Shown piece after piece: positions 1 through 9,573 of a stretch of 64,000 nt of DNA. How positions within the stretch are numbered: position 1 is the stretch's first letter; every line of letters begins with the position of its first letter. The notes under the pieces are model-generated. The model was given only the letters and a program-made list of their open reading frames with translations. It was not told the DNA's origin and did not search any database. Position numbers and translations under genes: made by a program. Source of the stretch: an uncultured Collinsella sp. (lineage in GTDB: Bacteria > Actinomycetota > Coriobacteriia > Coriobacteriales > Coriobacteriaceae); NCBI GenBank assembly GCA_900540845.1, contig UQHS01000003.1:1-64000 (forward strand), in the 5' to 3' direction.

Positions 1-60
1 CGGGGTCTTGCCCCGCGCGATTTCTGATCGCTGCGAAGCTGAGCGCAGGGCAAGACCCCG
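1..60. repeat. Inverted repeat (13-bp arms)
   Basis: Positions 1-13 and 48-60 are perfect reverse complements (arm starts CGGGGTCTTGCCC), separated by 34 nt. It ends 25 nt before the serine dehydratase start. It may be the terminator of a gene upstream of the window or part of the 5' leader. There is no T-run, so the role is uncertain. It belongs with the other long intergenic hairpins of this chromosome. Confidence 0.6.
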
Positions 61-85
61 GCGCGCCCGTCGACAAGGAGACAAC

Positions 86-1705
86 ATGTCCGCAAAGCCT
101 CAATCGTTTGCCACCACCTCCGCTTTCGAGGTGCTGGGGCCCGTCATGGTCGGTCCCTCCTCGTCGCATACCGCAGGCGCCCTGCGCTGCGCGCGCGTAG
201 CGGCAACTCTCATCGAGGGCGACGTGGCGCGCGTCACCTTTACCCTGTGGAACAGCTTTGCCCACACCTACCGCGGGCACGGCACCGACCGCGCGCTCGT
301 GGCGGGCACGCTCGGCCTCGACACCGACGACGAGCGCATCAAGGAGGCGTTCTCGCTCGCAGCCGAGCGCGGTCTCTCCTACGAGTTCGTCATCGGCGGG
401 GACGACCCCTCCATCCATCCCAACACCGTCGATATCGAACTGGAGAGCACCACCGGCGCCACCTGCAACGTCCGCGGCGAGAGCCTCGGCGGCGGCAAGA
501 TGCGCATCAGCGCCATCAACGGGGTACAGGTTGAGATCTCGGGCCTCTATACCACGCTCTTCGTCGCGCACCGTGACGCCCCTGGCGCCCTGGCCGCGCT
601 CACGGGCGCTCTTGCGAAAGCCCAGATGAACATCGCGTTTTGCCGCACCTACCGCACGGAGGCGGGCGGCCAGGCGTACTCGGTCTTCGAGACCGACGGG
701 GCACCGCAGCGATACGTCCTTCCCGCCGTCCGCTCGCTCGACCTCGTATCGTACGCGACGTTCATCGAGCTCCCGGGTTCGGTCACCGCGCTCGGCCCCG
801 GCATTTCGGTCCCCGATCTCTTCGACGACGCCGAGCAACTGCTTGAATCCTGCCATGAGCTGGGCCTCAGCATCGGGGGCGTGATGAAGCTGCGCGAGGA
901 GCGCATGGTTGGGGCAGACCGCGCCCGGCAAACCATGAACCGCGTCATAGAGGTCATGCGCGAAGAGACGACGCGCCCCCTTGAGCATCCGCAGCGCTCG
1001 TTGGGGGGCTTCCTCAACGGGGAGGCGCGCTGCGTCGAGCAAGGGGCAAGCACCTGGGCGCCGAGCCTGCTGGGAGCGGCGCAAACCGAGGCGGTCGCTC
1101 GCGCCATGGCCGTGCTCGAGCGCTCCGCAACAATGGGTGTCATCGTGGCCGCCCCCACCGCAGGATCGGCCGGCGTCGTGCCGGGTTGCGTCCTCGCCTG
1201 CGCCCCGCTGCTCGCAGGCGATCGAGCCTGCGAGGACCAGCTTATCGAAGAGGCGCTGTACTGCGCGGCGGGCATCGGCCTCATCCTGTCCACATCCGCA
1301 TGCGTCGCGGGAGCCGAGGGGGGCTGTCAGGCAGAGGTCGGCTCCGCCGCCGCCATGGCCGCAGCCGCACTTGTGCAGATGCATGGCGGCACGCCAGCCC
1401 AGGCCCTCGACGCCGCATCGATAACCCTATCCAACCTGCTGGGACTCGTGTGCGATCCCGTGGGCGGCCTCGTGGAGGTTCCCTGCCAAAACCGCAACGC
1501 CATAGGCGTCGCCGCGGCCTTCACCTCGGCGCAACTGGTCCTCTCGGGCGTTCGCGCCCTCGTCCCCTTAGACGAGATGGCCGCGGTCATGCTCAGCGTC
1601 GGACACGCCCTGCCCTCCACGCTGCGCGAAACGGCGAAGGGCGGCATCGCGACCGCGCCGTCGGCGCTCAACGCATGCGCGCGCTGTGGGATGTGCATGG
1701 CCTAG
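86..1705 (+). CDS. sdaA: L-serine ammonia-lyase (iron-sulfur, single chain)
   Basis: Deaminates L-serine to pyruvate and ammonia in the cytoplasm. The 539-aa product fuses the beta part (N-terminal, with 'GPSSSHTAGA' near residue 27) to the alpha part, the one-chain arrangement. Conserved Cys residues sit in 'GAEGGCQAEVGSAAA' and 'CDPVGGLVEVPCQNRNA', as expected for the [4Fe-4S] cluster of this family, and a Cys-rich tail 'CARCGMCMA' follows. The ATG at 86 is chosen because AAGGAG lies 5 nt upstream; the reading frame is open further upstream but lacks a ribosome site there. It is transcribed alone and faces the L,D-transpeptidase tail to tail. Confidence 0.96.
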   Translation: MSAKPQSFATTSAFEVLGPVMVGPSSSHTAGALRCARVAATLIEGDVARVTFTLWNSFAHTYRGHGTDRALVAGTLGLDTDDERIKEAFSLAAERGLSYEFVIGGDDPSIHPNTVDIELESTTGATCNVRGESLGGGKMRISAINGVQVEISGLYTTLFVAHRDAPGALAALTGALAKAQMNIAFCRTYRTEAGGQAYSVFETDGAPQRYVLPAVRSLDLVSYATFIELPGSVTALGPGISVPDLFDDAEQLLESCHELGLSIGGVMKLREERMVGADRARQTMNRVIEVMREETTRPLEHPQRSLGGFLNGEARCVEQGASTWAPSLLGAAQTEAVARAMAVLERSATMGVIVAAPTAGSAGVVPGCVLACAPLLAGDRACEDQLIEEALYCAAGIGLILSTSACVAGAEGGCQAEVGSAAAMAAAALVQMHGGTPAQALDAASITLSNLLGLVCDPVGGLVEVPCQNRNAIGVAAAFTSAQLVLSGVRALVPLDEMAAVMLSVGHALPSTLRETAKGGIATAPSALNACARCGMCMA

Positions 1706-1741
1706 CGGACCGCTCCGCTCGGGGCTACGCGCCCAAATGTC

Positions 1742-3316
1742 CTACTCGTGGACGATGACGCAGTCCCCCACCTGAATCATGCCGTACAGCTCGCCGGCCT
1801 TATCGGTTGGGAGGTTGATGCAACCGTGGCTGCCGGCCCAACGATAGGCGCCGGGGTCCGAGAACACCGACGGGGCCTGCCAATTGGCGTCGTGCAGACC
1901 AATCAGGTTGCCCACGAAAGGCATCCAATACGCAACCGGGGAACGGTAGTCCGGCTCGCCGTCGTCATCGTTGTCAAAGCCGATGAGCGTCTCGTTTTGG
2001 CGTTTCGCGTTGAGAGAGTAGACCCCGGTCGGTGTCGCATCCCCCTCGTTGGGGTTGCCCGTCACGCAGCCGCTTTCCCACACCAGCGCGCCCGAAGCGT
2101 CGTAATACCTGCACCGCTGCTCAACCAGATCGATATCGCAGTACGCGCCCCAGTCCTTTTCGCCCTTCGCCGTCCATACGGCGGCCTTTTGCAAGACGGG
2201 AACCTCGATCTGCCCGACCTGCTTGTTCGCAACGGCATCCTGCAGCAGCTTCACAAGCTCCGCCTCGTTACTGTTCCAGCCATACGACCCACCCGAGACG
2301 GTGACTGTCTTGCCGTCGGGACGGGTGTAGGTGCGCTGACACCCGACGGTGTCGAGCTTGGTCACGGCGAGCTCGTGAACCCATTCCTTGAGGGGATCGG
2401 TCGTGAGCGTGGGCTTGAGCTGCTCGTCGAACGTCATCCACTGGGCAAACGTCGCCCCATCGAGCGTGGCCACGACAGAACCGCCCATCGTGATGTCGAC
2501 ATCTGTCCCGATGAGCGCATTCGCGGCGTCGATGGCGCGGGTGAGCTCCGCATCCGAGGCACCACCCGCCAGCGGGATGAAGCTTCCCTCGTCCAGCGTG
2601 ACCTTCTTGTTGAGGTTCGAGACCGCAAGCAACGCGGCGCGCGAGATGGCGTCGCAGTCGAGCTTTTGATTGGAGCGGGCCTTCTCGAGCGTGAACGCAC
2701 CCTCGTCCTCGTCATAGGCGCCCGCGGCGTCGAACGTTCCCGTTCTGGTCTCGTTGAAGGCGTCGAGGGCCGCCCCCAGATCAGCAAGGAACGCGTCGCG
2801 GTCAAACGCGTCGGGCAGGTCGATGTCGTCCAGCGGCACGTCCTTGCCCGAAGGCCCCTCGGACTTCACCGCGTCTGACGGAGATTGCGAAAACAGGGCC
2901 TCGAACAGGCGCCGCGGCCACGCGAAGGGCTCGTTGCCATCGATCGCGTGCGCGACGGCGGACTGCGCATCGATGATCTCCTCGGCAGACGCCGGGTCAT
3001 ACGACCACGAGAAACCATCCCCCTCGACGGTCAGGCGATACCCCTCCGCAGACGTGCGTACGCGGGAGATAGCCGTATCACGACCCATGAGGGAGATATC
3101 GGTATCGGCGATCACCGTGTTGGGGTAGCACACGCGTGAGAACAAAAACACGCCCGCACCATACGTGACGGCGAGCATGCCAGCGAGGACGCACAGGAAG
3201 ATGAGGACCGACCGGCCCTTGTGCGCGGGCGGCTCCGCAGCATGCCGAGACCCGGGAGTCACCCTCGTCCCATCATGATGTTGGCCCCCAAGGCCATCCT
3301 GCGTCCTCCGCGCCAT
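1742..3316 (-). CDS. L,D-transpeptidase (YkuD) with PG-binding domain
   Basis: Cell-wall enzyme expected to form 3-3 peptidoglycan cross-links or attach proteins to peptidoglycan. The 524-aa product has a basic N-terminus and one membrane anchor ('SVLIFLCVLAGMLAVTYGAG', about residues 36-55), a middle region resembling peptidoglycan-binding domain 4 (VanW-associated type), and a C-terminal YkuD domain. The catalytic signature is visible: 'GLHDANW' followed by 'SHGCINLP', giving the His and the SHGC nucleophile Cys. The ATG at 3316 follows GGGGAGGG at good spacing and is preferred to the GTG/ATG choices further out. Monocistronic, between the serine dehydratase (convergent) and the response regulator (divergent). 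Confidence 0.92.
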   Translation of the reverse strand: MARRTQDGLGGQHHDGTRVTPGSRHAAEPPAHKGRSVLIFLCVLAGMLAVTYGAGVFLFSRVCYPNTVIADTDISLMGRDTAISRVRTSAEGYRLTVEGDGFSWSYDPASAEEIIDAQSAVAHAIDGNEPFAWPRRLFEALFSQSPSDAVKSEGPSGKDVPLDDIDLPDAFDRDAFLADLGAALDAFNETRTGTFDAAGAYDEDEGAFTLEKARSNQKLDCDAISRAALLAVSNLNKKVTLDEGSFIPLAGGASDAELTRAIDAANALIGTDVDITMGGSVVATLDGATFAQWMTFDEQLKPTLTTDPLKEWVHELAVTKLDTVGCQRTYTRPDGKTVTVSGGSYGWNSNEAELVKLLQDAVANKQVGQIEVPVLQKAAVWTAKGEKDWGAYCDIDLVEQRCRYYDASGALVWESGCVTGNPNEGDATPTGVYSLNAKRQNETLIGFDNDDDGEPDYRSPVAYWMPFVGNLIGLHDANWQAPSVFSDPGAYRWAGSHGCINLPTDKAGELYGMIQVGDCVIVHE

Positions 3317-3526
3317 TGTGAAACCCTCCCCTACAGGTACCAAATCGGGGCCATTATAACGCAGGCGTCCACCCGAAGGCGCCCCGTGCGCATCTGCCGA
3401 AACCGCCCTCTTACAGAAGTGTCACCGCCGAGGAACCACCCGCAGAGAATGCGTGCGCGCGCACGTCATACAATAGAGCGAGCGATATGCGCCCACCAAT
3501 TGACCTTGCGCGAACTTGGAGGCTCC

Positions 3527-4216
3527 ATGCCCATCCGCATCCTGCTGGTCGAAGACGACCCCCTGATCATCGAATCCCTCAGCGAGCTGTTCGCCGAATC
3601 CGGGTACGCTGTCGACACCGCCGACTCCCAACAAAGCGCGATAGACCTCGCCATCCCCGCGGGAGGCGGCCACCCCTATCAGCTCGTCCTGCTCGACGTC
3701 ACGCTTCGACAGGGCAACGGGTTCGCCGTGTGCTCCGCCATCAAAGACGCCACACCCGACGTCCCGGTCATATTCCTCACCGCGTCCGACGACGAGTTCA
3801 ACACCGTGACCGGGCTCACCATGGGAGCAGACGACTATATCGCCAAGCCGTTTAGGCCGCGCGAGCTGCTCGCCCGCATCGCCGCCACGATCCGCAGGTC
3901 GCAGCCGAACCACCGCGTGGTCTCGCTGGGCCCCATCCGCATCGACACCGAGCGCGCCTACGTCGAGCGCGGCGGAGTCGAGCTGCCGCTATCGGCGCTG
4001 GAATACCGGCTGCTCCTGCTGTTCGCCACCAACCCGGGCAAGCTCATCACCCGCGACAAAATCCGCGACGCGCTGTGGGACAGCGCAGGCACATACATCG
4101 AGGAAAACACCCTCTCCGTTTACATCAAGCGCCTGCGCGACAAAATCGAGGACGACCCCAGCCGCCCGCAGCTCATTCAAACCGTGCGCGGCATGGGCTA
4201 CAAGGCAAAGGAATAA
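3527..4216 (+). CDS. OmpR/PhoB-family response regulator
   Basis: The 229-aa product begins MPIRILLVEDDPLI, an intact receiver domain: acidic pocket ED near residues 9-10, phospho-acceptor Asp in 'LVLLDVTLRQGNG', Thr in 'IFLTASDDE', Lys in 'IAKPFRPREL'. The C-terminal half is a winged helix ('VYIKRLRDKIEDDPSRPQLIQTVRGMGY'-like end, quoted in part: IQTVRGMGYKAKE). The start at 3527 has TTGGAGG upstream; an open frame begins much earlier but lacks a ribosome site. Its stop lies 3 nt before the sensor kinase, so the two are co-transcribed and presumably control the ABC genes downstream. Confidence 0.94.
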   Translation: MPIRILLVEDDPLIIESLSELFAESGYAVDTADSQQSAIDLAIPAGGGHPYQLVLLDVTLRQGNGFAVCSAIKDATPDVPVIFLTASDDEFNTVTGLTMGADDYIAKPFRPRELLARIAATIRRSQPNHRVVSLGPIRIDTERAYVERGGVELPLSALEYRLLLLFATNPGKLITRDKIRDALWDSAGTYIEENTLSVYIKRLRDKIEDDPSRPQLIQTVRGMGYKAKE

Positions 4217-4219
4217 GCC

Positions 4220-5377
4220 ATGCTTTTGAGGAACCGCGAAGTGCGGCGGACGCTCTTGCTCTGCGTGTCGCTGGTCGTGGCGGGTGCAGGTGCCTCCTAC
4301 CTCATCACGCAGGCGATGCTCTCAGGCGCCACGACCGTGATGGGCGTCGCCACAGCCACGGTCTCGGACGCGGGCGCCGCAGACGTCGCGTTGCACGTCT
4401 CGAAGCATGCAGTATCACTCATCGCCGCCGCATGCGTCGCGGCGACGGGAGCGCTCGTCATCGCGGCGTTCATGGTGCTCACCGCCAAGCGGTATCGCCA
4501 GCTTGGCCATATGGCGGCAAACCTCGACCGCGTGCTCGCAGGAGACCGCGACATCCGTCTGCGCGACATGGACGAGGGTGAGCTCGCCATCCTCTCGAGC
4601 GAGGTCGACAAGGTGATCGCGCGCCTCAACCTCACCGTGGACGAGCTGCAGGCGGAGAAGCTCGCCCTCTCAGATGCGCTCGCCGACATATCGCACCAGC
4701 TCAAAACACCTCTGACCTCGATCGCCATCTCGACCGAGCTCATTCGGGACCGTCTTGCCGAACGCGAGGACTGCCGCGACCTCGTGGATCGCCTGCGCCT
4801 CGTCCAGCGCCTGCAAGGCCGCGTCGAGGACCTCGTCGCGGCCCTGCTCAAGCTCGCCCGCATCGATGCGGGCGTGATCAAGTTGGTACAGGCCCCAGTT
4901 GATGTCGAAGACCTGGTCAAGCGGAGCTTTGAGCCGCTCGCCGTCGGGTTCGACATCGCCGACGTGCACTTCGAGTCGCATGTCGCGCCGGGAGCCAGCT
5001 TTACCGGCGACCTCACCTGGAGCGTTGAGGCGCTCGGAAACATCCTCAAGAACTGCATGGAGCACACGTCCGCCGGCGGCTGTGTGCGCGTGACGGCATC
5101 TGAGGACGTCTTGGCGTGCCGCATACGAGTTGAAGACACCGGTCCCGGCATCACCGAGAGCGACCTCCCCCATATCTTCGAGCGGTTTTACCGCGGAGAG
5201 ACGGACGCGTGCACTGCCTCCGACGTCAACCCAGCGGGCGTCGGCATCGGCCTTGCGCTTGCGAAGGGGCTCGTCACCGCCCAAGGGGGCACACTGACGG
5301 CGGAGAACGTGCGCGATGCATCCGGCTCCGTATGCGGCGCCGCCTTCAACATCGTGTTCTTCAAGGCGGTCGTGTAG
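4220..5377 (+). CDS. Sensor histidine kinase
   Basis: Membrane sensor of 385 aa. Two membrane helices (about residues 10-33 and 60-85) enclose a short, roughly 30-residue external loop, followed by a HAMP-like linker. The H-box is 'DISHQLKTPLTSI'; N-box 'NILKNCMEHT'; G1 'DTGPGI'; F-box 'IFERFYRG'; G2 'GVGIGLALAKG', so all catalytic boxes are present. The small external loop resembles intramembrane-sensing kinases of Bce-like systems, which detect envelope stress through the partner ABC transporter; the adjacent ATPase and giant permease fit that, but the ligand is unknown. Confidence 0.93.
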   Translation: MLLRNREVRRTLLLCVSLVVAGAGASYLITQAMLSGATTVMGVATATVSDAGAADVALHVSKHAVSLIAAACVAATGALVIAAFMVLTAKRYRQLGHMAANLDRVLAGDRDIRLRDMDEGELAILSSEVDKVIARLNLTVDELQAEKLALSDALADISHQLKTPLTSIAISTELIRDRLAEREDCRDLVDRLRLVQRLQGRVEDLVAALLKLARIDAGVIKLVQAPVDVEDLVKRSFEPLAVGFDIADVHFESHVAPGASFTGDLTWSVEALGNILKNCMEHTSAGGCVRVTASEDVLACRIRVEDTGPGITESDLPHIFERFYRGETDACTASDVNPAGVGIGLALAKGLVTAQGGTLTAENVRDASGSVCGAAFNIVFFKAVV

Positions 5378-5380
5378 AGA

Positions 5381-5452
5381 TGTGCTCTGTGGGGACGGGT
5401 GCGGGATTAGTCATGTCGATGACTAATCCCGCACCCGTCCCCACAGAGCACA
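5381..5452. repeat. Perfect 34-bp hairpin
   Basis: Positions 5381-5414 and 5419-5452 are perfect reverse complements across a GTCG loop. It lies between the sensor kinase stop and the ABC ATPase. A 34-bp perfect stem is far longer than an ordinary intrinsic terminator and no T-run follows; it could act as an attenuator, an RNA-processing site, or be a mobile palindromic repeat. Related long palindromes occur at 13028-13135 and 62100-62156. Confidence 0.9.
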
Positions 5453-5573
5453 CAGGGCCCCAACATCCAACCAGTGGCGATAAGCATGACAAATCTGTCA
5501 TGCGGCGGTCATGGCATGGCAAGGGCCGTCGGCCAGTATGGTAAGCAGTAGTACGCACGTTGGAAGGACGGCA

Positions 5574-6254
5574 ATGAACATCCTCACCGTTGAGCATCTC
5601 ACCCGCGTGTACGGCACGGGAGACACCGCCGTGACCGCCCTTGATGATGTGAGTTTCTCGGTGGAAGCCGGGGAGTTCATCGCCATCATCGGAAGCTCCG
5701 GATCGGGCAAATCCACGCTCATGCACCTCATGGGCGGTGTCGACCGCCCCACATCAGGCACAGTCAAGCTCCAGGGCCAGGACATCTTCGCGAGCACCGA
5801 TGAGCAGCTCGCTGTCTTCCGCCGTCGCGAGGTCGGCCTCATCTACCAGTTTTACAACCTCATCCCCGTCCTCAGCGTCATGGAGAACATGACGCTTCCC
5901 GTGCTCATGGACGGCCGCTCCGTCAACGAGCAGCGCCTCTTCGCCCTCGTGCGGGCTCTCGGTCTCACAGGTCGCGAGCACTGCCTGCCCAACCAACTCT
6001 CCGGCGGCCAGCAGCAGCGCGTCGCCATCGGGCGCGCGCTCATGAACGCGCCCTCGGTGGTTCTCGCCGACGAGCCCACCGGCAATCTCGACTCCAAGAA
6101 CTCCGCCGAGATCATGAGCCTGCTGCGCGGGTCGAATCGCAAATTCAAGCAGACGCTCATCGTCATCACGCACGACGAGGACGTCGCCCTCATGGCCGAC
6201 CGCGTCATCGCCATCGAGGATGGCCGCATCGTGAGCGACGAGCGGAGGGCTTAA
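5574..6254 (+). CDS. ABC transporter ATP-binding protein (MacB/LolD type)
   Basis: ATPase of 226 aa that powers the permease encoded 1 nt later. Walker A 'GSSGSGKS' (about residues 42-49), Q-loop 'YQFYNLIP', signature 'LSGGQQQRVAIGRA', Walker B 'VVLADEPTG' and H-loop 'ITHDED' are all intact. The ATG at 5574 has GGAAGGA upstream. With the preceding two-component pair and the following large FtsX-type permease it forms a Bce-like sensing/detoxification module. Substrate not predictable. Confidence 0.94.
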   Translation: MNILTVEHLTRVYGTGDTAVTALDDVSFSVEAGEFIAIIGSSGSGKSTLMHLMGGVDRPTSGTVKLQGQDIFASTDEQLAVFRRREVGLIYQFYNLIPVLSVMENMTLPVLMDGRSVNEQRLFALVRALGLTGREHCLPNQLSGGQQQRVAIGRALMNAPSVVLADEPTGNLDSKNSAEIMSLLRGSNRKFKQTLIVITHDEDVALMADRVIAIEDGRIVSDERRA

Positions 6255-6255
6255 G

Positions 6256-9200
6256 ATGCGAACTACACACAGCACATCCCCCGATTCGGGCGCATCGGGC
6301 CTGGGCAACACCATGGCCACCGCGCACCGGGGCATATTCTGGCGCTTCGCGGCGCGCTCCCTCAAGCTCAACAGATCGCGCACCATCGTCTCCATCATCG
6401 GCGTCGCGCTGTCGTGCGCGCTCATCACCGCGATTTTCACAAGCGTCGCGACGCTCTACAGCGGCCTGCTCAAAGCCGAAATCCTCACCGATGGCACATG
6501 GCAGGTCGAATTGGTGAACGTCCCCGACGCGGAGCTCGTAAGCTTGCGCAACGACCCCCGCGTCATCGGCAGCTTCGAGCGCGTCTCATATGGCGATGCG
6601 CTCATGCCCGAGAGCTTCCAGGGATATTGGGGCCGCTATCTCAGCGTGCAGGAGTGGCCGAGCAAAGACGCCGTCGGCGACCTCAAACCCCTGCCCCACC
6701 TTACCGAGGGCCGTGCGCCGAGCAAACCCAACGAGATCGTACTTAACCAGGACCTAAAGGGTATGACCGTCGATGCGGGCAATTGGCTCTACGACAGCCT
6801 GCCGGCCACAGGCCGTGACGACAGCGTTCCGCGCGCGGCGTGGGACGGCGGCCTGGAAATCGGCAGCAGCATCGAGCTGGCACTCGGCGAGCGCATGGTC
6901 CTCGACTTGGAATCGGGAGCAGGGGCTCCCTGCCTTTACACTGAGACGCTCTACACCACCGAGACCGCCAACGGCGATGTCATCTCCGAATACCTCGCCA
7001 ACGCAACATCGCCCGCATCCTATACCGTGGTGGGATTCTACGGCCCCGCCACATCGAAATCGTATGACCAATGGGGCTCGAGCGGCCCCGGCTACCTCGG
7101 GTTCGCATCGTCGCCCGACGCGCCTGCGCGCTCCACGAGCGTATATGTCACGACCAATCTCACCAACCTGGCCGAGATCAACGAGTTCATCGACGACTAC
7201 ACCGGCCACGACACGGCGATGCAGTCTTGGGGCAACCTCTCCGACACGCCTTTCGAGAATTGGACGACCGGTGCCTACACGCACGAAAGCCTCCTGCGCT
7301 ACCAGGGCATCACCGACGACCGCTCCATCTGGGGCACCCTCTACACCCTGGCCGCCATCCTCTCCACCGTGGTCGTCGTGGCGTCCGTATCCCTCATCTA
7401 CAACTCGTTCGCCATCGCGGTGTCCGAGCGCACGCGCCAGTTTGGCCTGCTCTCCTCGCTGGGCGCGAGCAAGAGGCAGCTCCGCCGCACCGTGTATGCC
7501 GAGGCGCTGATCCTAGCTTGCATCGGCATTCCCCTCGGCTTGGTCGCGGGTCTCGCAGGCACCTTCGTGGTCTTCAACATTGCCGGCGAGGGCATCGGGA
7601 TGCTCATCGACCAGGAGGCTTTCGCGAATACGGGACTGACCACGATCTCCATCCACCCGCTCGTGATCGCGCTGTGCGCCGCCCTCGCGCTCGTGACGGC
7701 GCTCGTCAGCGCCGCCGTCCCCGCCTGGCGCGCCAGCCGCACCTCCGCAGTCGACGCCATCCGCGCGAGCCGCGACGTTCGCCTCACCCGTGCCGAGCGC
7801 CGCGCACGCACCTCGACGAGGCGCGATCACACCGCCCGTCCCGCGGCGCGAAACAGACTGCCCCGTATCAAGGCGCTCGATGCGCTGCGCCTGCGCATCA
7901 TGGGCGTGCCGGGGCTCCTCGCGCACCGCAACCTCACGCGGGCGAGCTCCAAGGGACGTGTCGCCGTGGCGTCTCTGGCAGTCTCCGTGGCCCTCATCAT
8001 CATCTCGGGAGGCATCTCCCATTACCTGAGCTACCTCACGAACGTCGTGGACCCGGGCGGCAGCGACATAGAAATCACTCTCAACAGGACGTTGTCCCAA
8101 GACGAAACCACCGCCGACGGGCTCGCCGCCATCGACCGCGCCTATCGCTCCCTCTCGGACGTCGAGGGCGCGACGGGCAGGGGCTACGTGATCTACACGT
8201 CGCTGAGCGGGCGTTTTGAGGCGGGGATGCTCGACATCGAAGCGCTGTCGTCGCATGGAGACGAATACGAGATGCCCGACCGGGGCGAGGCAGCCGACGG
8301 CTCGGCATACGCACCCATCGCGGCGCTGTTCGTCGACCCGGCATCGTGGACGGCGATCCTCAACGACAACGGCCTGGACGCCGAGCGCTACTCCAACCCC
8401 GATCAACCGATCGCCGTCGCCCTCAACGGAACGCAATCCAACGATGGCAGGCGCTACACGGTCAGCGACCTGTTCACCGGCACCGGAGAGGCGACGTTGT
8501 TCACACGCATTTCCCCCATCGACGACGGGATCTTTGTCGGCGTCGACGTCGACGAGAGCGGCGAGCCCATCGCGCATTACGAGGGCAGCGCCGACAACGC
8601 CACATCATTCGACGACGAGGGCAACTTGATAAGCGAGATGATCTCCCAGCCGCTGCCCAACGTCCTCGAGCAGTCATACACGCTGCCCGTTGGGGCAATC
8701 GTAAAGACGTTCCCCGACTGCATCCAGTCGTACGCATCCGTGTGGCCCACCCTCGTGCTTCCCGCCACCGCGCTGCCCACGCTCGCCACGGGCTCCGAGG
8801 ACATCGTGGAGCACCTCGACACGGGCGCCCTGGCGACCCCGTTTGCCTTCCACAGCGAGGCGGGATACTACGGCAACACGATGTACGCGTACCTGTCCGT
8901 CGACGCCCAGGACGCTCGGGCGGCCGAGACGCAGATCAACTCCATCATCTCGAACGACCTCACGGGGACGGAGTGGTACCGGACGTACGTCGCGAACAAC
9001 GCCGAGCACGCGCGCAGGACGCACCTCATGGCCGAGACGGTGCAGCTGTTCATCAGCTGCTTCATCCTGATCACTGGCGCCATCGCCGTGGCGAACGTGT
9101 TCAACACGCTCACGAACTCGATCATCCTGCGGCGCCGCGAGTTCGCCATGCTCAAAAGCGTCGGCATGGGCAACCGCGCGTTTTATCGCATGATCGCGCT

Positions 9201-9444
9201 CGAGTGCCTATCGTATGCCTGGCGAGGGCTCCTGTTTGGCCTGATACTCGGCGCAGTGGTGACGTTTTTCACCTATCAGGCGATGATGATGAGCTTCGAG
9301 GGCCTGCACTTCGTCGTGCCGCTCGGCTGGGTGCTTGCCGCCGTAGGCGTAGTCGTGCTCGTGCTCGCCTTGTCGACCTACTACGCTTTACGCAAGTCGA
9401 GCGCCGGCTCCATCGTGCAGACGTTGCGCGAGGACGCGATTTGA
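6256..9444 (+). CDS. Large FtsX-family ABC permease
   Basis: Integral membrane permease of 1062 aa, much longer than MacB (about 650) or BceB. One membrane helix near residues 40-60, a large extracytoplasmic part, a first FtsX block with three helices (about residues 370-500, 'FGLLSSLGASKRQLRRT'), a second anchor near 575-600, a second extracytoplasmic region, and a C-terminal FtsX block (about 935-1060, 'FAMLKSVGMGNRAFYRM'). The duplicated FtsX blocks and large external domains are typical of actinobacterial MacB-like exporters and Bce-type permeases. Starts immediately after the ATPase stop. Confidence 0.9.
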   Translation: MRTTHSTSPDSGASGLGNTMATAHRGIFWRFAARSLKLNRSRTIVSIIGVALSCALITAIFTSVATLYSGLLKAEILTDGTWQVELVNVPDAELVSLRNDPRVIGSFERVSYGDALMPESFQGYWGRYLSVQEWPSKDAVGDLKPLPHLTEGRAPSKPNEIVLNQDLKGMTVDAGNWLYDSLPATGRDDSVPRAAWDGGLEIGSSIELALGERMVLDLESGAGAPCLYTETLYTTETANGDVISEYLANATSPASYTVVGFYGPATSKSYDQWGSSGPGYLGFASSPDAPARSTSVYVTTNLTNLAEINEFIDDYTGHDTAMQSWGNLSDTPFENWTTGAYTHESLLRYQGITDDRSIWGTLYTLAAILSTVVVVASVSLIYNSFAIAVSERTRQFGLLSSLGASKRQLRRTVYAEALILACIGIPLGLVAGLAGTFVVFNIAGEGIGMLIDQEAFANTGLTTISIHPLVIALCAALALVTALVSAAVPAWRASRTSAVDAIRASRDVRLTRAERRARTSTRRDHTARPAARNRLPRIKALDALRLRIMGVPGLLAHRNLTRASSKGRVAVASLAVSVALIIISGGISHYLSYLTNVVDPGGSDIEITLNRTLSQDETTADGLAAIDRAYRSLSDVEGATGRGYVIYTSLSGRFEAGMLDIEALSSHGDEYEMPDRGEAADGSAYAPIAALFVDPASWTAILNDNGLDAERYSNPDQPIAVALNGTQSNDGRRYTVSDLFTGTGEATLFTRISPIDDGIFVGVDVDESGEPIAHYEGSADNATSFDDEGNLISEMISQPLPNVLEQSYTLPVGAIVKTFPDCIQSYASVWPTLVLPATALPTLATGSEDIVEHLDTGALATPFAFHSEAGYYGNTMYAYLSVDAQDARAAETQINSIISNDLTGTEWYRTYVANNAEHARRTHLMAETVQLFISCFILITGAIAVANVFNTLTNSIILRRREFAMLKSVGMGNRAFYRMIALECLSYAWRGLLFGLILGAVVTFFTYQAMMMSFEGLHFVVPLGWVLAAVGVVVLVLALSTYYALRKSSAGSIVQTLREDAI

Positions 9445-9573
9445 CGCACGGTCCTCTGTCGCCTCAAGCAAGGGACTGCCTCACACTGAGGTGAACCCCG
9501 AGCCTCGTCCTCAACCACCCCGACCCGTAAGGTCGCCCGCGCACGCAGGCGAACCGCAACGAAAGGATCTTCC

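Noticed and set aside
5381..5452. Ordinary intrinsic terminator
   Set aside because: 34-bp perfect stem with no T-run on either strand.
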